From the NCBI GenBank assembly GCA_965365345.1, contig CBDUBH010000065.1, positions 1 through 20,357 on the forward strand: a stretch of DNA of 20,357 nucleotides, read 5' to 3'. Positions 8,597 through 17,190 of the stretch are shown piece after piece. Origin of the DNA: CBDUBH01 sp965365345 (GTDB lineage Bacteria; Bacteroidota; Ignavibacteria; Ignavibacteriales; SURF-24). The position numbers and the translations under genes were made by a program. Every line of letters begins with the position of its first letter. Position 1 is the stretch's first letter. The notes under the pieces were generated by a model that made no database searches, was not told the origin of the DNA, and saw nothing but the letters and a program-made list of their open reading frames with translations.

Positions 8597-8609
8597 ATGA
8601 GCAATGCCT
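8352..8609 (-). pseudogene. Possible gene remnant, open frame without a start
   Basis: An 86-codon stretch on the minus strand, from a TAA just beyond 8609 to a TAA at 8352-8354, has no internal stop, which is unusual in such A/T-rich DNA. The translation contains YNQYSKRKYLTCKAKEF and KFEKAESSQMLIEFNKEN, a balanced mix of charged and hydrophobic residues that looks like protein. The only ATG lies past the middle, and the upstream end overlaps the start of the gene at 8597. I recognise no family. It may be a decayed gene end beside the insertion scar, or chance. Confidence 0.25.
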
Positions 8610-9667
8610 TTAAGTTTTTTGTAAAAACGCTGAAAATAATAATTTGCCAATTAGCATATTTATTTTTCCTTATTATCCTGATAATTTCTATTATATCATA
8701 TTCTGAAATTACCGGATTTAGTATAGATCATTCAATAATAATGGCGGTTGGTTATATTCCCTCGATGTGGCTGATAATTCCGGCATTTTTTGCTTCCGGG
8801 ATTTTCTATTTTACAAAAAAGTTAAAGTTAATGCTTTTACTGTTATTTGTTTTTATTCCTTACTTGATAATTGATGGCGATTATTCTTTAGGAAAGAATT
8901 ATGGCGGTAATCCTGTTGCTTTTAATTCGAGTAAGGAAATAACCGTAATTACTTCCAATGTTCGCTATTATTCTAAAGGTGTTCAAAATGTTGCTGAATT
9001 CTTAAGTAAAATTGACGCTGATATTGTTTTGCTTAATGAAAATGTTCTACACGATAATGAAAAAGCCGGGTTTGAGTTTTTATTGGAATGCTATGAAATT
9101 ATTCACGGCAGAAATGGGGAATCTGCTATTTTAAGTAAACTGCCGGTTTTATCATATAAAGAAATTGAACTTCCAACTCATCAAGCATCCTTAAGCGGAT
9201 CGAATGATATAGAAAAACTTCATTTAAATCCGAAGCGTTCATTTCTTTATGCAAAAGTTAAACTGGATTCTATAATTATAAATGTAATTTCCGCAAGACT
9301 TATTGCAGGAAGACCAAAGAATAATTCGTTAAAAGAACAAATTAAATGGGGAAATTACCTTGCAATGCAGCAGAAAATAGAATCTGATTTTTTAGTAAAA
9401 TTCTTAAATAAACTGGAAGGACCCGTCATATTCGGGGGTGATTTTAACGCTTCTCCAAATTCTAAGGTAATAAAGAATATCAGGAGAATCGCACAAGATA
9501 CAGCTTTAGAAGTTGGAGGAATTCCCGGTGCAACATTTCGAACCAATTTTCCTATTATGCGATTAGATTACATTTTCACGATGAATGGTATTTATACCCG
9601 TGAATATAAAAGATTAAATGCTGAAATTTCCGATCATCTTCCGGTTTATGCGAAATTAGCTTTATAG
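8597..9667 (+). CDS. Membrane-anchored endonuclease/exonuclease/phosphatase family protein
   Basis: A 356-aa protein with three N-terminal membrane helices (about 12-35, 45-67 and 72-90) and then a soluble domain of the metal-dependent EEP (DNase I-like) fold. The motifs are visible in order: ITSNVRYYS for the catalytic Asn strand near 120, DADIVLLNEN with the metal-binding acidic residue near 145, GGDFNASPNSK near 285, LDYIF near 325 and SDHLPVYAKL at the end. Helices followed by an EEP domain are common in Bacteroidota, where the substrate is unknown. It could act on nucleic acids, phospholipids or phosphoinositide-like molecules on the outer face of the inner membrane. A TTG at 8567 would add ten residues, but the ATG at 8597 is the more natural start. 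It stands alone. Confidence 0.88.
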   Translation: MSNAFKFFVKTLKIIICQLAYLFFLIILIISIISYSEITGFSIDHSIIMAVGYIPSMWLIIPAFFASGIFYFTKKLKLMLLLLFVFIPYLIIDGDYSLGKNYGGNPVAFNSSKEITVITSNVRYYSKGVQNVAEFLSKIDADIVLLNENVLHDNEKAGFEFLLECYEIIHGRNGESAILSKLPVLSYKEIELPTHQASLSGSNDIEKLHLNPKRSFLYAKVKLDSIIINVISARLIAGRPKNNSLKEQIKWGNYLAMQQKIESDFLVKFLNKLEGPVIFGGDFNASPNSKVIKNIRRIAQDTALEVGGIPGATFRTNFPIMRLDYIFTMNGIYTREYKRLNAEISDHLPVYAKLAL

Positions 9668-10062
9668 GTTTAAAAGCTAATTTATTGAAATTAAAATTAC
9701 TTAATTAACAAACTTAACGTTCAATTAAGATCAGAAGTTTATTTTGATTTATTTCAAATTTTGAAAAGTATTGTTATTCAGGTAATAACTGACTTTCTTT
9801 TTATAATAAATATTAATCCAAGTCAGGCTTATAGGAGATGTTTAATATATAAATCCTGCAAAGATTCTGATATTCACAGGCATTATAAAAGCAAAAAGCA
9901 CCGAGCTAAAAGCAGTTAACATCAAACAAAAAGAAGAATCTTATAATGTTTCAAATCCGATAGTATTAATTCCGTGAAATTAGATTTTTTTCTGCGGCAG
10001 ATTAGCAGAATTTTCGTCTGTCCAATTCACTTTAAATAATCTATATAATTCATTTAAATTAT
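9668..10062. other. Intergenic region with no recognised feature
   Basis: A 395-bp A/T-rich gap between convergent genes. A stop-free stretch of about 42 codons on the + strand (about 9856-9980, containing LKAVNIKQKEESYNV) has no start codon and could be a gene remnant, but it is too short to call. No clear terminator is seen for the EEP gene. Confidence 0.4.
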
Positions 10063-10248
10063 TTATTTGCCATTACCCGGAATAAATCTGCTGAACAGTT
10101 GGGTAAGTAAAACTCCGGATAAAGCACCAATGGCAAAAATCGAAATAAATTCAACACTTCTTACATTTCCGTTAGAAACAATCGACATGTAGATCCAAAC
10201 TGACATAAGTAAAAGAAAAGCAGTTAAAATGGAAGCCCTTTTTTTCAT
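10063..10248 (-). CDS. Small two-helix membrane protein, unknown function
   Basis: A 61-aa protein starting MKKRASILTAFLLLMSVWIY, with a first hydrophobic helix at about 7-25, a short polar loop (SNGNVRS) and a second helix at about 34-53, ending in PGNGK. A longer frame to 10314 exists, but its extra 22 residues are low-complexity. The ATG at 10248 has AGGAAAAA upstream, so I chose that start. No family is recognised and neighbours give no hint. Both predicted ends would lie on the same side of the inner membrane. Confidence 0.6.
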   Translation of the reverse strand: MKKRASILTAFLLLMSVWIYMSIVSNGNVRSVEFISIFAIGALSGVLLTQLFSRFIPGNGK

Positions 10249-10476
10249 AGTTTTTCCTGAATATTTAAAATTTTTTGCTTTATAAAAATGGAAGTTGAAA
10301 TTACAATTAAACAAATTTCCAGAAAAAGTAAAACTTTAAACGAAATTCCCATAAAGATTATTTATTATAAAATTAAAATGTTAATATTAGTAAGATTTTG
10401 TTAGTGGTGTATTTTTAATTATATGTTTTATTTATTAAAATTAACTGATATTTCTCAACTTAAAATATGAGTAAAA

Positions 10477-10495
10477 TCCTATTAAAAATAGGAGG
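10477..10495 (+). promoter_or_regulatory. Hairpin overlapping the Shine-Dalgarno site of the histidine kinase
   Basis: TCCTATT (10477-10483) and AATAGGA (10487-10493) form a 7-bp stem around an AAA loop. The 3' strand includes the first three bases of the strong ribosome binding site GGAGG (10491-10495), which sits 8 bases before the GTG start at 10504. In the folded RNA the site would be partly hidden. Whether it matters in the cell is unknown. Confidence 0.4.
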
Positions 10496-10503
10496 AATAA
10501 AAA

Positions 10504-11859
10504 GTGAAAGATAAAAACGAAATTTTGGAAAATAAACAATTTTTAATAAATAATAAATCTGCTGCTTCCGCCTTGGAAAGTTTTTTTGTGAAAGAAGATG
10601 AACAGGCAAATGGAATTGATAAAATCGAATTAAAAGAGATTCTGGATGTAAAGGCAATTCAAAGTTTAATGGATGACTTTTTTTCTCTAACCGGTGCCGG
10701 GGCAATGGCAATACTTGATCTTCACGGAGAAGTTTTAGTTTCTAAAGGATGGCAGGATATATGTACAAAATTTCACAGAGTAAATAAGGAAACTTGCAAA
10801 AATTGCCTTGAAAGCGACACATATTTGTCACTTAATATTAAAAGAGGTGAATTTGCCAGCTACAAATGCAAAAATAATATGTGGGATATAGCAACACCGA
10901 TTTTTGTTTGTGACAAGCACGTAGGCAATTTATTTTTAGGTCAGTTTTTTTATGATGATGAAGAAATTGACGATGAAATGTTTATTAAGCAAGCTGATAA
11001 ACACGGATTTGACAAAGATGAATATTTAACAGCCCTAAAACAAGTACCGCGTTGGAGCAGGGAAAAAGTTAAAACCGCTATGGATTTCTATACCAAGTTT
11101 GCTCAGATAATTTCAGACCTTCTTTCAAGCAACGTATCGCTAAAAAAATCATTAGAAGAAAATAAAAAGATCATCAATGAATTAAAGCGGTCAAATACCG
11201 ATCTTGAACAGTTTGCCTATTTGGCTTCTCACGATCTTCAAGAACCGGTAAGAATGATTAACAGTTATTCAAAACTGCTGATAAAGAAACATTCAGATAT
11301 TCTTGATGAAAACGCAAAGCAGTATTTCGATTTTATAAATGAATCATCCGGAAGAATGCAGAATTTAATCAGAGATCTGTTAAACTATTCAAGAGTAATA
11401 AATTCAAAAAGAAATATTTTTCAGATTGATCTAAATGAAATTGTTTCTGAGGTATTGTATAATCTTAAACTATCTATTGAGGAAAGCGGAGCAAATATAA
11501 GTTATACGGGTTTCCCTAAAATTTTTGGTGACAGGGTTCAGCTTTCCGTTTTGTTTCAGAATCTAATAAGTAACGCGATTAAATACAGAAGCACAAATTC
11601 CCCGGAGATTTTTTTGGATGTTAAAAAAGAATCCGGTAAATATATTTTCAGTATAACAGATAACGGAATTGGAATTGATGAAATGTTTTTTGAAAAAATA
11701 TTCAAAATGTTTCAAAGACTACATGACAGAAGCGAATACGAAGGGACCGGAATAGGATTAGCATTATGCAAAAGAATAGTCGAAAATCATTCAGGTAAGA
11801 TCTGGGTTAAAAGTGAACCCGGCAAAGGATCTACTTTTTATTTTACTTTGCCGTTATAA
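10504..11859 (+). CDS. PocR-domain sensor histidine kinase
   Basis: A soluble 451-aa sensor kinase with no membrane helix. Residues about 43-207 match the PocR sensory domain (LKEILDVKAIQSLMDDFFSLTG at the start, then GWQDICTKFHR, CKNCLES and GNLFLGQFFY). It has Cys at 87, 98, 101, 122 and 136, which could bind a metal or small molecule. A short coiled coil at about 208-235 leads to the HisKA domain with the phospho-acceptor His243 in ASHDLQEPVRMI, and the ATPase domain carries N box NLISNAIKYR (Asn357), D386-NGIG and GTGIGLAL near 415. PocR domains sense small organic compounds in known cases. The ligand here is unknown. No receiver domain or response regulator is adjacent, so the partner is elsewhere. 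The start is GTG, chosen because GGAGG lies 8 bases upstream. Confidence 0.9.
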   Translation: MKDKNEILENKQFLINNKSAASALESFFVKEDEQANGIDKIELKEILDVKAIQSLMDDFFSLTGAGAMAILDLHGEVLVSKGWQDICTKFHRVNKETCKNCLESDTYLSLNIKRGEFASYKCKNNMWDIATPIFVCDKHVGNLFLGQFFYDDEEIDDEMFIKQADKHGFDKDEYLTALKQVPRWSREKVKTAMDFYTKFAQIISDLLSSNVSLKKSLEENKKIINELKRSNTDLEQFAYLASHDLQEPVRMINSYSKLLIKKHSDILDENAKQYFDFINESSGRMQNLIRDLLNYSRVINSKRNIFQIDLNEIVSEVLYNLKLSIEESGANISYTGFPKIFGDRVQLSVLFQNLISNAIKYRSTNSPEIFLDVKKESGKYIFSITDNGIGIDEMFFEKIFKMFQRLHDRSEYEGTGIGLALCKRIVENHSGKIWVKSEPGKGSTFYFTLPL

Positions 11860-12358
11860 ATAAACAAAGCATTAATTGAAATTGTGATTATTATAATTTG
11901 ATCTCAGCCAAATTCCCGCATAAAAAAATATAAAAATAATTGATGATCAAGCCGCAAGTTAGAATTTTATCCTGATATCGAAATAAAAAGGAAATCATTT
12001 GATTTCCTTTTTCAATAATTAAAATTCCTGTTTAATCTTTTCGAAACCTTCCCACATTTACTTGAACATTTCTGAATGAATTTGATATCAAGGAACTTGT
12101 GATTTTTTAACACAAGAATATTCTTATTTCAAATCTTCAATTAGGAAAATTTTCCCTCAAACGTTTAGAAATCAATAGATCCATCAGGGCATCTGAATAT
12201 CAAAGCAAAGAAATATCCTCGAAAGAAAAGATAAAATGGAAATTAAGTTTGGATGAAAATATAAAAAATCCATAAAATTATTTTATTCTTATAAAAGATT
12301 TAGTCTATAAAACATTGAATTTCTTCCGATAATAGGCTTATTAAATTAAAGGACACCT
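11860..12358. other. Intergenic region between the sensor kinase and the porin
   Basis: A 499-bp gap. It holds one strong terminator (11985-12012), a weak 6-bp hairpin CTTGTG/CACAAG near 12098-12118, and a 54-codon stop-free + strand stretch ending at TAA near 12275 (containing KRLEINRSIRASEYQ) that lacks a start. The porin promoter should be in the last 80 bp. No gene is called. Confidence 0.45.
11985..12012 (+). terminator. Strong hairpin terminator after the sensor kinase
   Basis: A perfect 13-bp inverted repeat, AAAAAGGAAATCA and TGATTTCCTTTTT, with a 2-base centre and a T-rich end. Its A and T tails allow it to work in both directions. It lies about 125 bp after the kinase stop codon. 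Confidence 0.75.
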
Positions 12359-13381
12359 ATGCGTAAAATTTTACTATTTGTAATTATCTTGATTTCAAGT
12401 TCTATAGCTCAAGAAAAACCTCAAAATTCACTTAAAGTTTTCGGGTATTTTAAAAACTGGTATCAAGCGGATCTTTTAAATGATAAACAAGAATTTTTAA
12501 TTAAGAATGCAAGACTCGGCATAAAAGGAAATGTAAATGAATATGCCGGATTTAAGGTTTTAGTTGATTTTACAAGATTAGGAAAATTTCAAAGCACAAG
12601 CAAAATTATTGACAGCACAAATGTAATTACTTCAGCTTCAGCCAGCTTTTCAGATTATCTTTTGGATGCCGAAGCAACAATAGCTCCATCTAAATCACTA
12701 GCTTTTACACTTGGTCAATTCAAAGTTCCGTTCAGCACTGATAATCTTAGATCAGGAGCCGATATTGATTTTGTAAACCGTCCTTTTACAACCGCTGTTG
12801 CACCTGCTTTAAGAGACATCGGATTTATGGTTTCATACAAGCCTGAAATAAAATTACCGGTTGAAATAAAAGCCGGATTGTTTAATGGATCAGGACAAAA
12901 TAAAGCTGAAAACGATAAGACCTTAAATTATTCTTTGCGGGGAATGGTTCATCCGTTTGAAAGTTTGGGGTTATCAGCAAATTACTATGGCGGCAAATCA
13001 ATGGGAAATGATCTTCACATGTTCAATTTTGGCGCTGAGTATGAAATATCCAAATTTTCAATAAATGGCGAATACGGACAAAAGCTGAATGAACTTTCAA
13101 CACAAGATGTTACTTCAAATGCTTTTTTTATCGGTGCAATCTATGATTTTGCTTTTGATAAATCTATGATATCACACATAATGCCAGCAATAAGATACGA
13201 AAGATATGAACCGAATAAATCGTTATCAAATGATGAAATAGAAAAAATCACTGCCGGTCTATCGCTGCAATTTGCAAAAATAAGCTACGCGCAATTAAGA
13301 GCCAATTATGAATTGTATGATTATAAAAACGGAAATGAAAATCCGGATAGATTTATAATTGAACTTCAAATAAGATATTAA
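12359..13381 (+). CDS. Outer-membrane porin, phosphate-selective porin O/P-like
   Basis: A 340-aa beta-barrel protein. It has a signal peptide (MRKILLFVIILISSSIAQ, cleavage near 18) followed by a barrel of alternating strands. Recognisable parts are VFGYFKNWYQAD, RLGIKGNVNEYAGFKVLVDF, LGQFKVPFSTDNLRSGADIDFVNRPF and RDIGFMVSYKPE, the layout of the porin O/P family, where the QxKxPFS segment followed by a FxNRP stretch recurs. The last strand ends in FIIELQIRY, with the aromatic C-terminus expected of a barrel. The substrate cannot be read from the sequence. AGGACA precedes the ATG. The methyl-accepting chemotaxis protein starts 61 bp downstream, so the two may share a transcript. Confidence 0.82.
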   Translation: MRKILLFVIILISSSIAQEKPQNSLKVFGYFKNWYQADLLNDKQEFLIKNARLGIKGNVNEYAGFKVLVDFTRLGKFQSTSKIIDSTNVITSASASFSDYLLDAEATIAPSKSLAFTLGQFKVPFSTDNLRSGADIDFVNRPFTTAVAPALRDIGFMVSYKPEIKLPVEIKAGLFNGSGQNKAENDKTLNYSLRGMVHPFESLGLSANYYGGKSMGNDLHMFNFGAEYEISKFSINGEYGQKLNELSTQDVTSNAFFIGAIYDFAFDKSMISHIMPAIRYERYEPNKSLSNDEIEKITAGLSLQFAKISYAQLRANYELYDYKNGNENPDRFIIELQIRY

Positions 13382-13442
13382 ATTTTACAGAAAAAGATTA
13401 AAACATTAACAAGGTTAAATTAAATAGTTACGAGGTATAATA

Positions 13443-15395
13443 ATGAAGAATTTTTTATATAAACTTGGATTGAAAACAAAATTTGCTGTAATATTTATTT
13501 TTGTGACACTTCTGGTTTTGATAATTTCCTATACTGCCTGGTCAAATATGTCAGATCAAAATAAATCTTTGGTCGATTTTTCAGATGTAAGTTTGCCATC
13601 AATTAATTACCTGCTTCAGCTGGACCGTGATTTGCATCAGGCATTAATTGCAAAAGAGAAACTTACCGAGATAAGTCACATAAATAAGATCACGGAATAC
13701 CATGAAGAATACAAAACAAATTTAATGCAAGTAAACGAGAGATGGGAAAAATATAAAGCGATTGCGGAAACCGATAAAGAAAAAGAAATAATTGCAAATT
13801 TTGAAAAAGAATATTCAAATTGGAAAAACGCAAGTGATAATTTCATAAATGAATATATTAATAATCCTTCACTGGATCCGGTTTACAGAGAACAAAAAGA
13901 GGACGAGCTTCTGAATAAATTTGATGCTTCGAGAGAAAATATAAATAAATTAACAGAAATAGTTGAAAATCATGTCCGCGATGTTCAAATCTTGAATGAA
14001 GCAGAATATTCAAAAACTATTGAAGCACTGATGATAATATTTATAGTATCACTTTTAAGTACGTTTTTTTCGTGGTTATATTTTTCAAGAACAATGATCA
14101 AACCGATCATTGATATTAAAGAAAAAGCAATTGAAGTTTCTTCAGGTAATACAAATGCAAGCGTTAATATTCCGAATAAAGATGAACTTGGAATGCTGGC
14201 TGAAGCTTTTAATAAAATGGTTAGCAATATAAAAAGTTTATTAAAAGAAGCTGATGAAAAAGCATTGGCAGCAACAGAAGCCGCACAAAAAGCAGAAAGC
14301 GCTGAAAAGATTTCCAAAGAACAGGAAATATATTTAAGCGACAGCGTTAATAAACTACTTAGTGAAATGGAAAAATTCGCAAATGGAGATTTAACAATAT
14401 GCTTAACTGCTGAAAAGAAAGATGACATCGGCAGACTTTATGACGGATTCAATAAAGCTGTTACAAATATTAGAACAACTGTTGAATCGGTAAATGGCGC
14501 AGTTGATGCAACGGCATCATCAGCAAATGAAATTTCATCATCATCAGAAGAAATGGCAGCCGGAGCACATGAACAAACCCAGCAGACTTCAGAAATTGCC
14601 GCAGCCGTTGAAGAAATGACAAAAACAATTTTGGAAACAACACAAAATCTGAATGAAGCAGCTGGAATGTCAAAAAAAGCTAGTCAGGCAGCTGAAAAGG
14701 GATCTGTTAAAGTTAACGATACAAAAGAAGGAATTAATAAAATAGTTCAATCTGCTCAGCAGACAGCGAAAATAATCGCATCGCTTTCAAATAAATCAGA
14801 TCAGATAGGTGAAATTACACAAGTAATTGATGATATTGCAGATCAGACAAATCTTTTAGCATTAAATGCAGCAATTGAAGCAGCCCGCGCAGGTGAACAG
14901 GGACGCGGATTTGCCGTTGTAGCTGATGAAGTTAGAAAACTTGCGGAGCGTACAACAAAAGCAACAAAAGAAATAGCTGACACAATTAAAGCAATTCAAT
15001 ATGAGGCAAAAGAAGCCGATAATTCAATGGTAGTTGCAAAATCTGCCGTTGAAGATGGAATGAAATTAACAGAAGAAGTTTCACAAGTTCTTCAAGAGAT
15101 CATGCTTGAAATAAAAAGAGTAAATGATGTGGTGGCTCAAGTTGCAGCAGCTAGTGAGGAACAATCAGCAACAGCTGAACAGATATCTAAAAATATCGAA
15201 GGAGTATCTTCAGTTACTCAGCAATCGGCTGCCGGAACCGAACAAATAGCAAGAGCAGCTGAAGACTTAAGCAATTTGACGGTAAATCTTCAGCAAATGG
15301 TAAGCAAATTTAAGCTGAATACTTCGAATCAAAAATATGCCGGCAGTTCAAATAATTTAACTTCAGTGAATGCTAAAAGACATCAATTAAATTAA
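13443..15395 (+). CDS. Methyl-accepting chemotaxis protein
   Basis: A 650-aa inner-membrane chemoreceptor that controls the CheA kinase. TM1 lies at about 13-33. A periplasmic helical sensor domain covers 35-192, of four-helix-bundle type (LPSINYLLQLDRDLHQAL is like the first sensor helix). TM2 lies at about 194-215 and a HAMP domain at about 217-268. A linker coiled coil follows, then a second HAMP-like unit near 303-348 (FANGDLTICLTAEKKDDIGRLYDGFNKAV), and the signalling hairpin runs from 350 to about 625. The kinase-binding tip is seen at about 463-505 (DDIADQTNLLALNAAIEAARAGEQGRGFAVVADEVRKLAER). Glu/Gln-rich pairs in the flanking helices are likely methylation sites. There is no C-terminal NWETF-like CheR tether. 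GAGGT precedes the ATG. CheW follows after 26 bp. Confidence 0.95.
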   Translation: MKNFLYKLGLKTKFAVIFIFVTLLVLIISYTAWSNMSDQNKSLVDFSDVSLPSINYLLQLDRDLHQALIAKEKLTEISHINKITEYHEEYKTNLMQVNERWEKYKAIAETDKEKEIIANFEKEYSNWKNASDNFINEYINNPSLDPVYREQKEDELLNKFDASRENINKLTEIVENHVRDVQILNEAEYSKTIEALMIIFIVSLLSTFFSWLYFSRTMIKPIIDIKEKAIEVSSGNTNASVNIPNKDELGMLAEAFNKMVSNIKSLLKEADEKALAATEAAQKAESAEKISKEQEIYLSDSVNKLLSEMEKFANGDLTICLTAEKKDDIGRLYDGFNKAVTNIRTTVESVNGAVDATASSANEISSSSEEMAAGAHEQTQQTSEIAAAVEEMTKTILETTQNLNEAAGMSKKASQAAEKGSVKVNDTKEGINKIVQSAQQTAKIIASLSNKSDQIGEITQVIDDIADQTNLLALNAAIEAARAGEQGRGFAVVADEVRKLAERTTKATKEIADTIKAIQYEAKEADNSMVVAKSAVEDGMKLTEEVSQVLQEIMLEIKRVNDVVAQVAAASEEQSATAEQISKNIEGVSSVTQQSAAGTEQIARAAEDLSNLTVNLQQMVSKFKLNTSNQKYAGSSNNLTSVNAKRHQLN

Positions 15396-15421
15396 GTGAA
15401 ATAAAACTTTAGAGAATAAAA

Positions 15422-15895
15422 ATGTCAAAAGAAACAAATGAAACATCAGAGTTGCTGCAATTAGTCAGCTTTTCAGTTGGGAAAGAAGAATTCGCAATTG
15501 ATATTTTGAAAGTACAAGAAATAATCAGAATGGCTCAAATTACCTCAATCCCGAATGCGCCATCATTTGTAGAAGGAATAATAAATTTAAGAGGAAGGGT
15601 TATTCCGGTTGTTTCTTTAAGAGAGCGTTTAGGTTTAGCGAAAAGACAATCCGATAAGGATACGCGAATTATTGTAGTTGAATTGAACGGAAAGGTCACA
15701 GGGTTTTTAGTTGATGGAGTAAATGAAGTATTAAGAATTCCAAGCGGAATTATCGAAGCGCCACCTGAGATTACAAGCGGAGTAAATTCAAAATACATTA
15801 CTTCGATTGCAAAGCTTGAAGACAGATTAATTATTCTTCTTGATCTTGATAAAGTACTTCTTGTTGAAGAATTAGACGAGATCAATAAAATCTGA
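15422..15895 (+). CDS. cheW: Chemotaxis coupling protein CheW
   Basis: A 157-aa single-domain CheW that joins chemoreceptors to the CheA kinase in the cytoplasmic array. It shows the CheW pattern: LVSFSVGKEEFAIDILKVQEIIR at about 15-37, PNAPSFVEGIINLRGRVIPVVSLRERLGL at about 44-72, GFLVDGVNEVLRIP near 97-110, and YITSIAKLEDRLIILLDLDKVL at the end. The length is normal for the family. It follows the chemoreceptor gene by 26 bp and is followed by a terminator, so the receptor and its coupling protein form the end of one transcript. No CheA, CheR or CheB lies in the window, so they must be encoded elsewhere. Confidence 0.95.
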   Translation: MSKETNETSELLQLVSFSVGKEEFAIDILKVQEIIRMAQITSIPNAPSFVEGIINLRGRVIPVVSLRERLGLAKRQSDKDTRIIVVELNGKVTGFLVDGVNEVLRIPSGIIEAPPEITSGVNSKYITSIAKLEDRLIILLDLDKVLLVEELDEINKI

Positions 15896-15937
15896 GTTTC
15901 CCGATTAATCAAAAAATCCCCAATACAAAATTCAAAA

Positions 15938-15969
15938 GGCTGTAAGAAATTTCTTACAGTCTTTTTTTT
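15938..15969 (+). terminator. Terminator after cheW
   Basis: A perfect 20-base palindrome (15940-15959, CTGTAAGAAATTTCTTACAG), extended by a G-T and a G-C pair, followed directly by eight T. This is a typical Rho-independent terminator closing the porin-chemoreceptor-CheW unit. Confidence 0.88.
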
Positions 15970-16173
15970 ATTAATGAAACTACTGGACAATTTTTTAATC
16001 CTAAAATTACCTGAAATAAATCATTGCATAAAGAAAAGATAAATTTAAATTATTTAATAAAATGACGTGCATTTTATAGTTAACAATTTTTTATGGCGAA
16101 ATTAATTATACGGATAAAATTCTGTTGAAGATAATTTTCAGAAAAAAAATTAATTAACAATTTAGAGAAAAAG

Positions 16174-16587
16174 ATGGAAAACAAAGAGAACATTACAATA
16201 GTAAATGAATATGTAAATGCATTTAATTCAGGAGATTTAGATCAGTTAAGATCACTCTTTTCAGAAGATGCAGAGATTCAGGGAGTATTTGGCAGAGGAT
16301 TAATGGATAAGATAACTCCAATTTGGAAACAGCTAATTTTAGGACTCGGAATGCAGCTTAAAATTGAGGACATAATTTCTGAAGGAAATAAAGTAGCTGT
16401 AAGATACACTGAAACAGGAACTTTTAAAGGGGAATTTCAGGGAAATAAACCTACAGGTAAATCATATGAGTTAATAGCAATGGAATGGTTTATTATTGAA
16501 GATGGTAAAATTAAAAAACGTTGGGGAGCCAGAGATTTTGCCTCGCAAGCGAAACAGATTGGTTTAGAAATTAATAATTCTAAATAA
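16174..16587 (+). CDS. SnoaL-like / NTF2-fold protein
   Basis: A 137-aa protein of the NTF2-like fold. It opens with NITIVNEYVNAFNSGDLDQLRSLFSEDAEIQGVFG, the alpha-helical cone start of SnoaL-like and ester-cyclase-like proteins. VAVRYTETGTFKGEFQGNKPTGKSYELIAMEWFIIEDGKIKKRWG is the curved sheet, and DFASQAKQIG is the final helix, as in the ester cyclase family. Its biochemical role cannot be read. Members include hydrolases, isomerases and non-catalytic binding proteins. It is alone between two non-coding stretches, with AGAGAAAAAG before the ATG. No clear terminator follows. Confidence 0.8.
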   Translation: MENKENITIVNEYVNAFNSGDLDQLRSLFSEDAEIQGVFGRGLMDKITPIWKQLILGLGMQLKIEDIISEGNKVAVRYTETGTFKGEFQGNKPTGKSYELIAMEWFIIEDGKIKKRWGARDFASQAKQIGLEINNSK

Positions 16588-17190
16588 ATTTTAAGATCCT
16601 AATTTGATTGGTTTGCACTGTATAATTTCAGAAAATTCAAAATTTGAATTTATCTGCTTAAATAACTATCACTTGATCGCATTAAATTTCAAGTTGATTT
16701 ATTTACAAGGATAATTTTAAATAACCGGTTCATTATAAAAATACAATTCAATCAACATTTAAAATTTCTTATTAATCTTTAATAAAAGGAAGTTTAATAT
16801 TTCGATTTAAAAGTCTTGAAATTTTCTGCTAATTGATTAAGTTTTCCCAATTCATTTATTAATTACACATCAAGATTATTCACATTTTTAAAATTTACAC
16901 TTCAAAAAAAACTTCAATAAACACAATTATTTTAATTTTATTTTCCGAGAATCGGCAAAACTAAAATATTTAAATGTATATGAATGAAAAAAATAAATTA
17001 AATTATTTTTTTCTGTCACAAGTTCGATTTTCGTGCGTTTTATTAATAGTATAATTATATTTTTAATTAAAAATAAGAGTTGTTTGTCCATAATTAAAGA
17101 TATTCAATCTTAAATTAATGTGACTGACCTTGGCGAAGCTTTGGAAAAACTTTAATTTTATAATTCAGTATTAGTTTTTATCCAAAGAAT
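16588..17190. other. Non-coding stretch between the SnoaL-like gene and intI
   Basis: A 603-bp, very A/T-rich gap without credible reading frames. It contains a 9-bp inverted repeat with a one-base centre at 16633-16651 (AAATTCAAA / TTTGAATTT), too poor in G/C to be called a terminator. No attC-like arms are seen here, so the cassette array does not extend to this side of the integrase. Confidence 0.5.

Noticed and set aside
10249..10314. N-terminal extension of the small membrane protein
   Set aside because: The extra 22 residues are Asn/Phe/Lys-rich and A/T-driven, and the internal ATG has the better ribosome binding site.
13985..14428. 147-codon minus-strand frame inside the chemoreceptor gene
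   Set aside because: It is the antisense of a strongly supported coding region with Ser/Leu-rich shadow composition.
15535..15990. 151-codon minus-strand frame over cheW
   Set aside because: Antisense of cheW and its terminator; no protein-like features.
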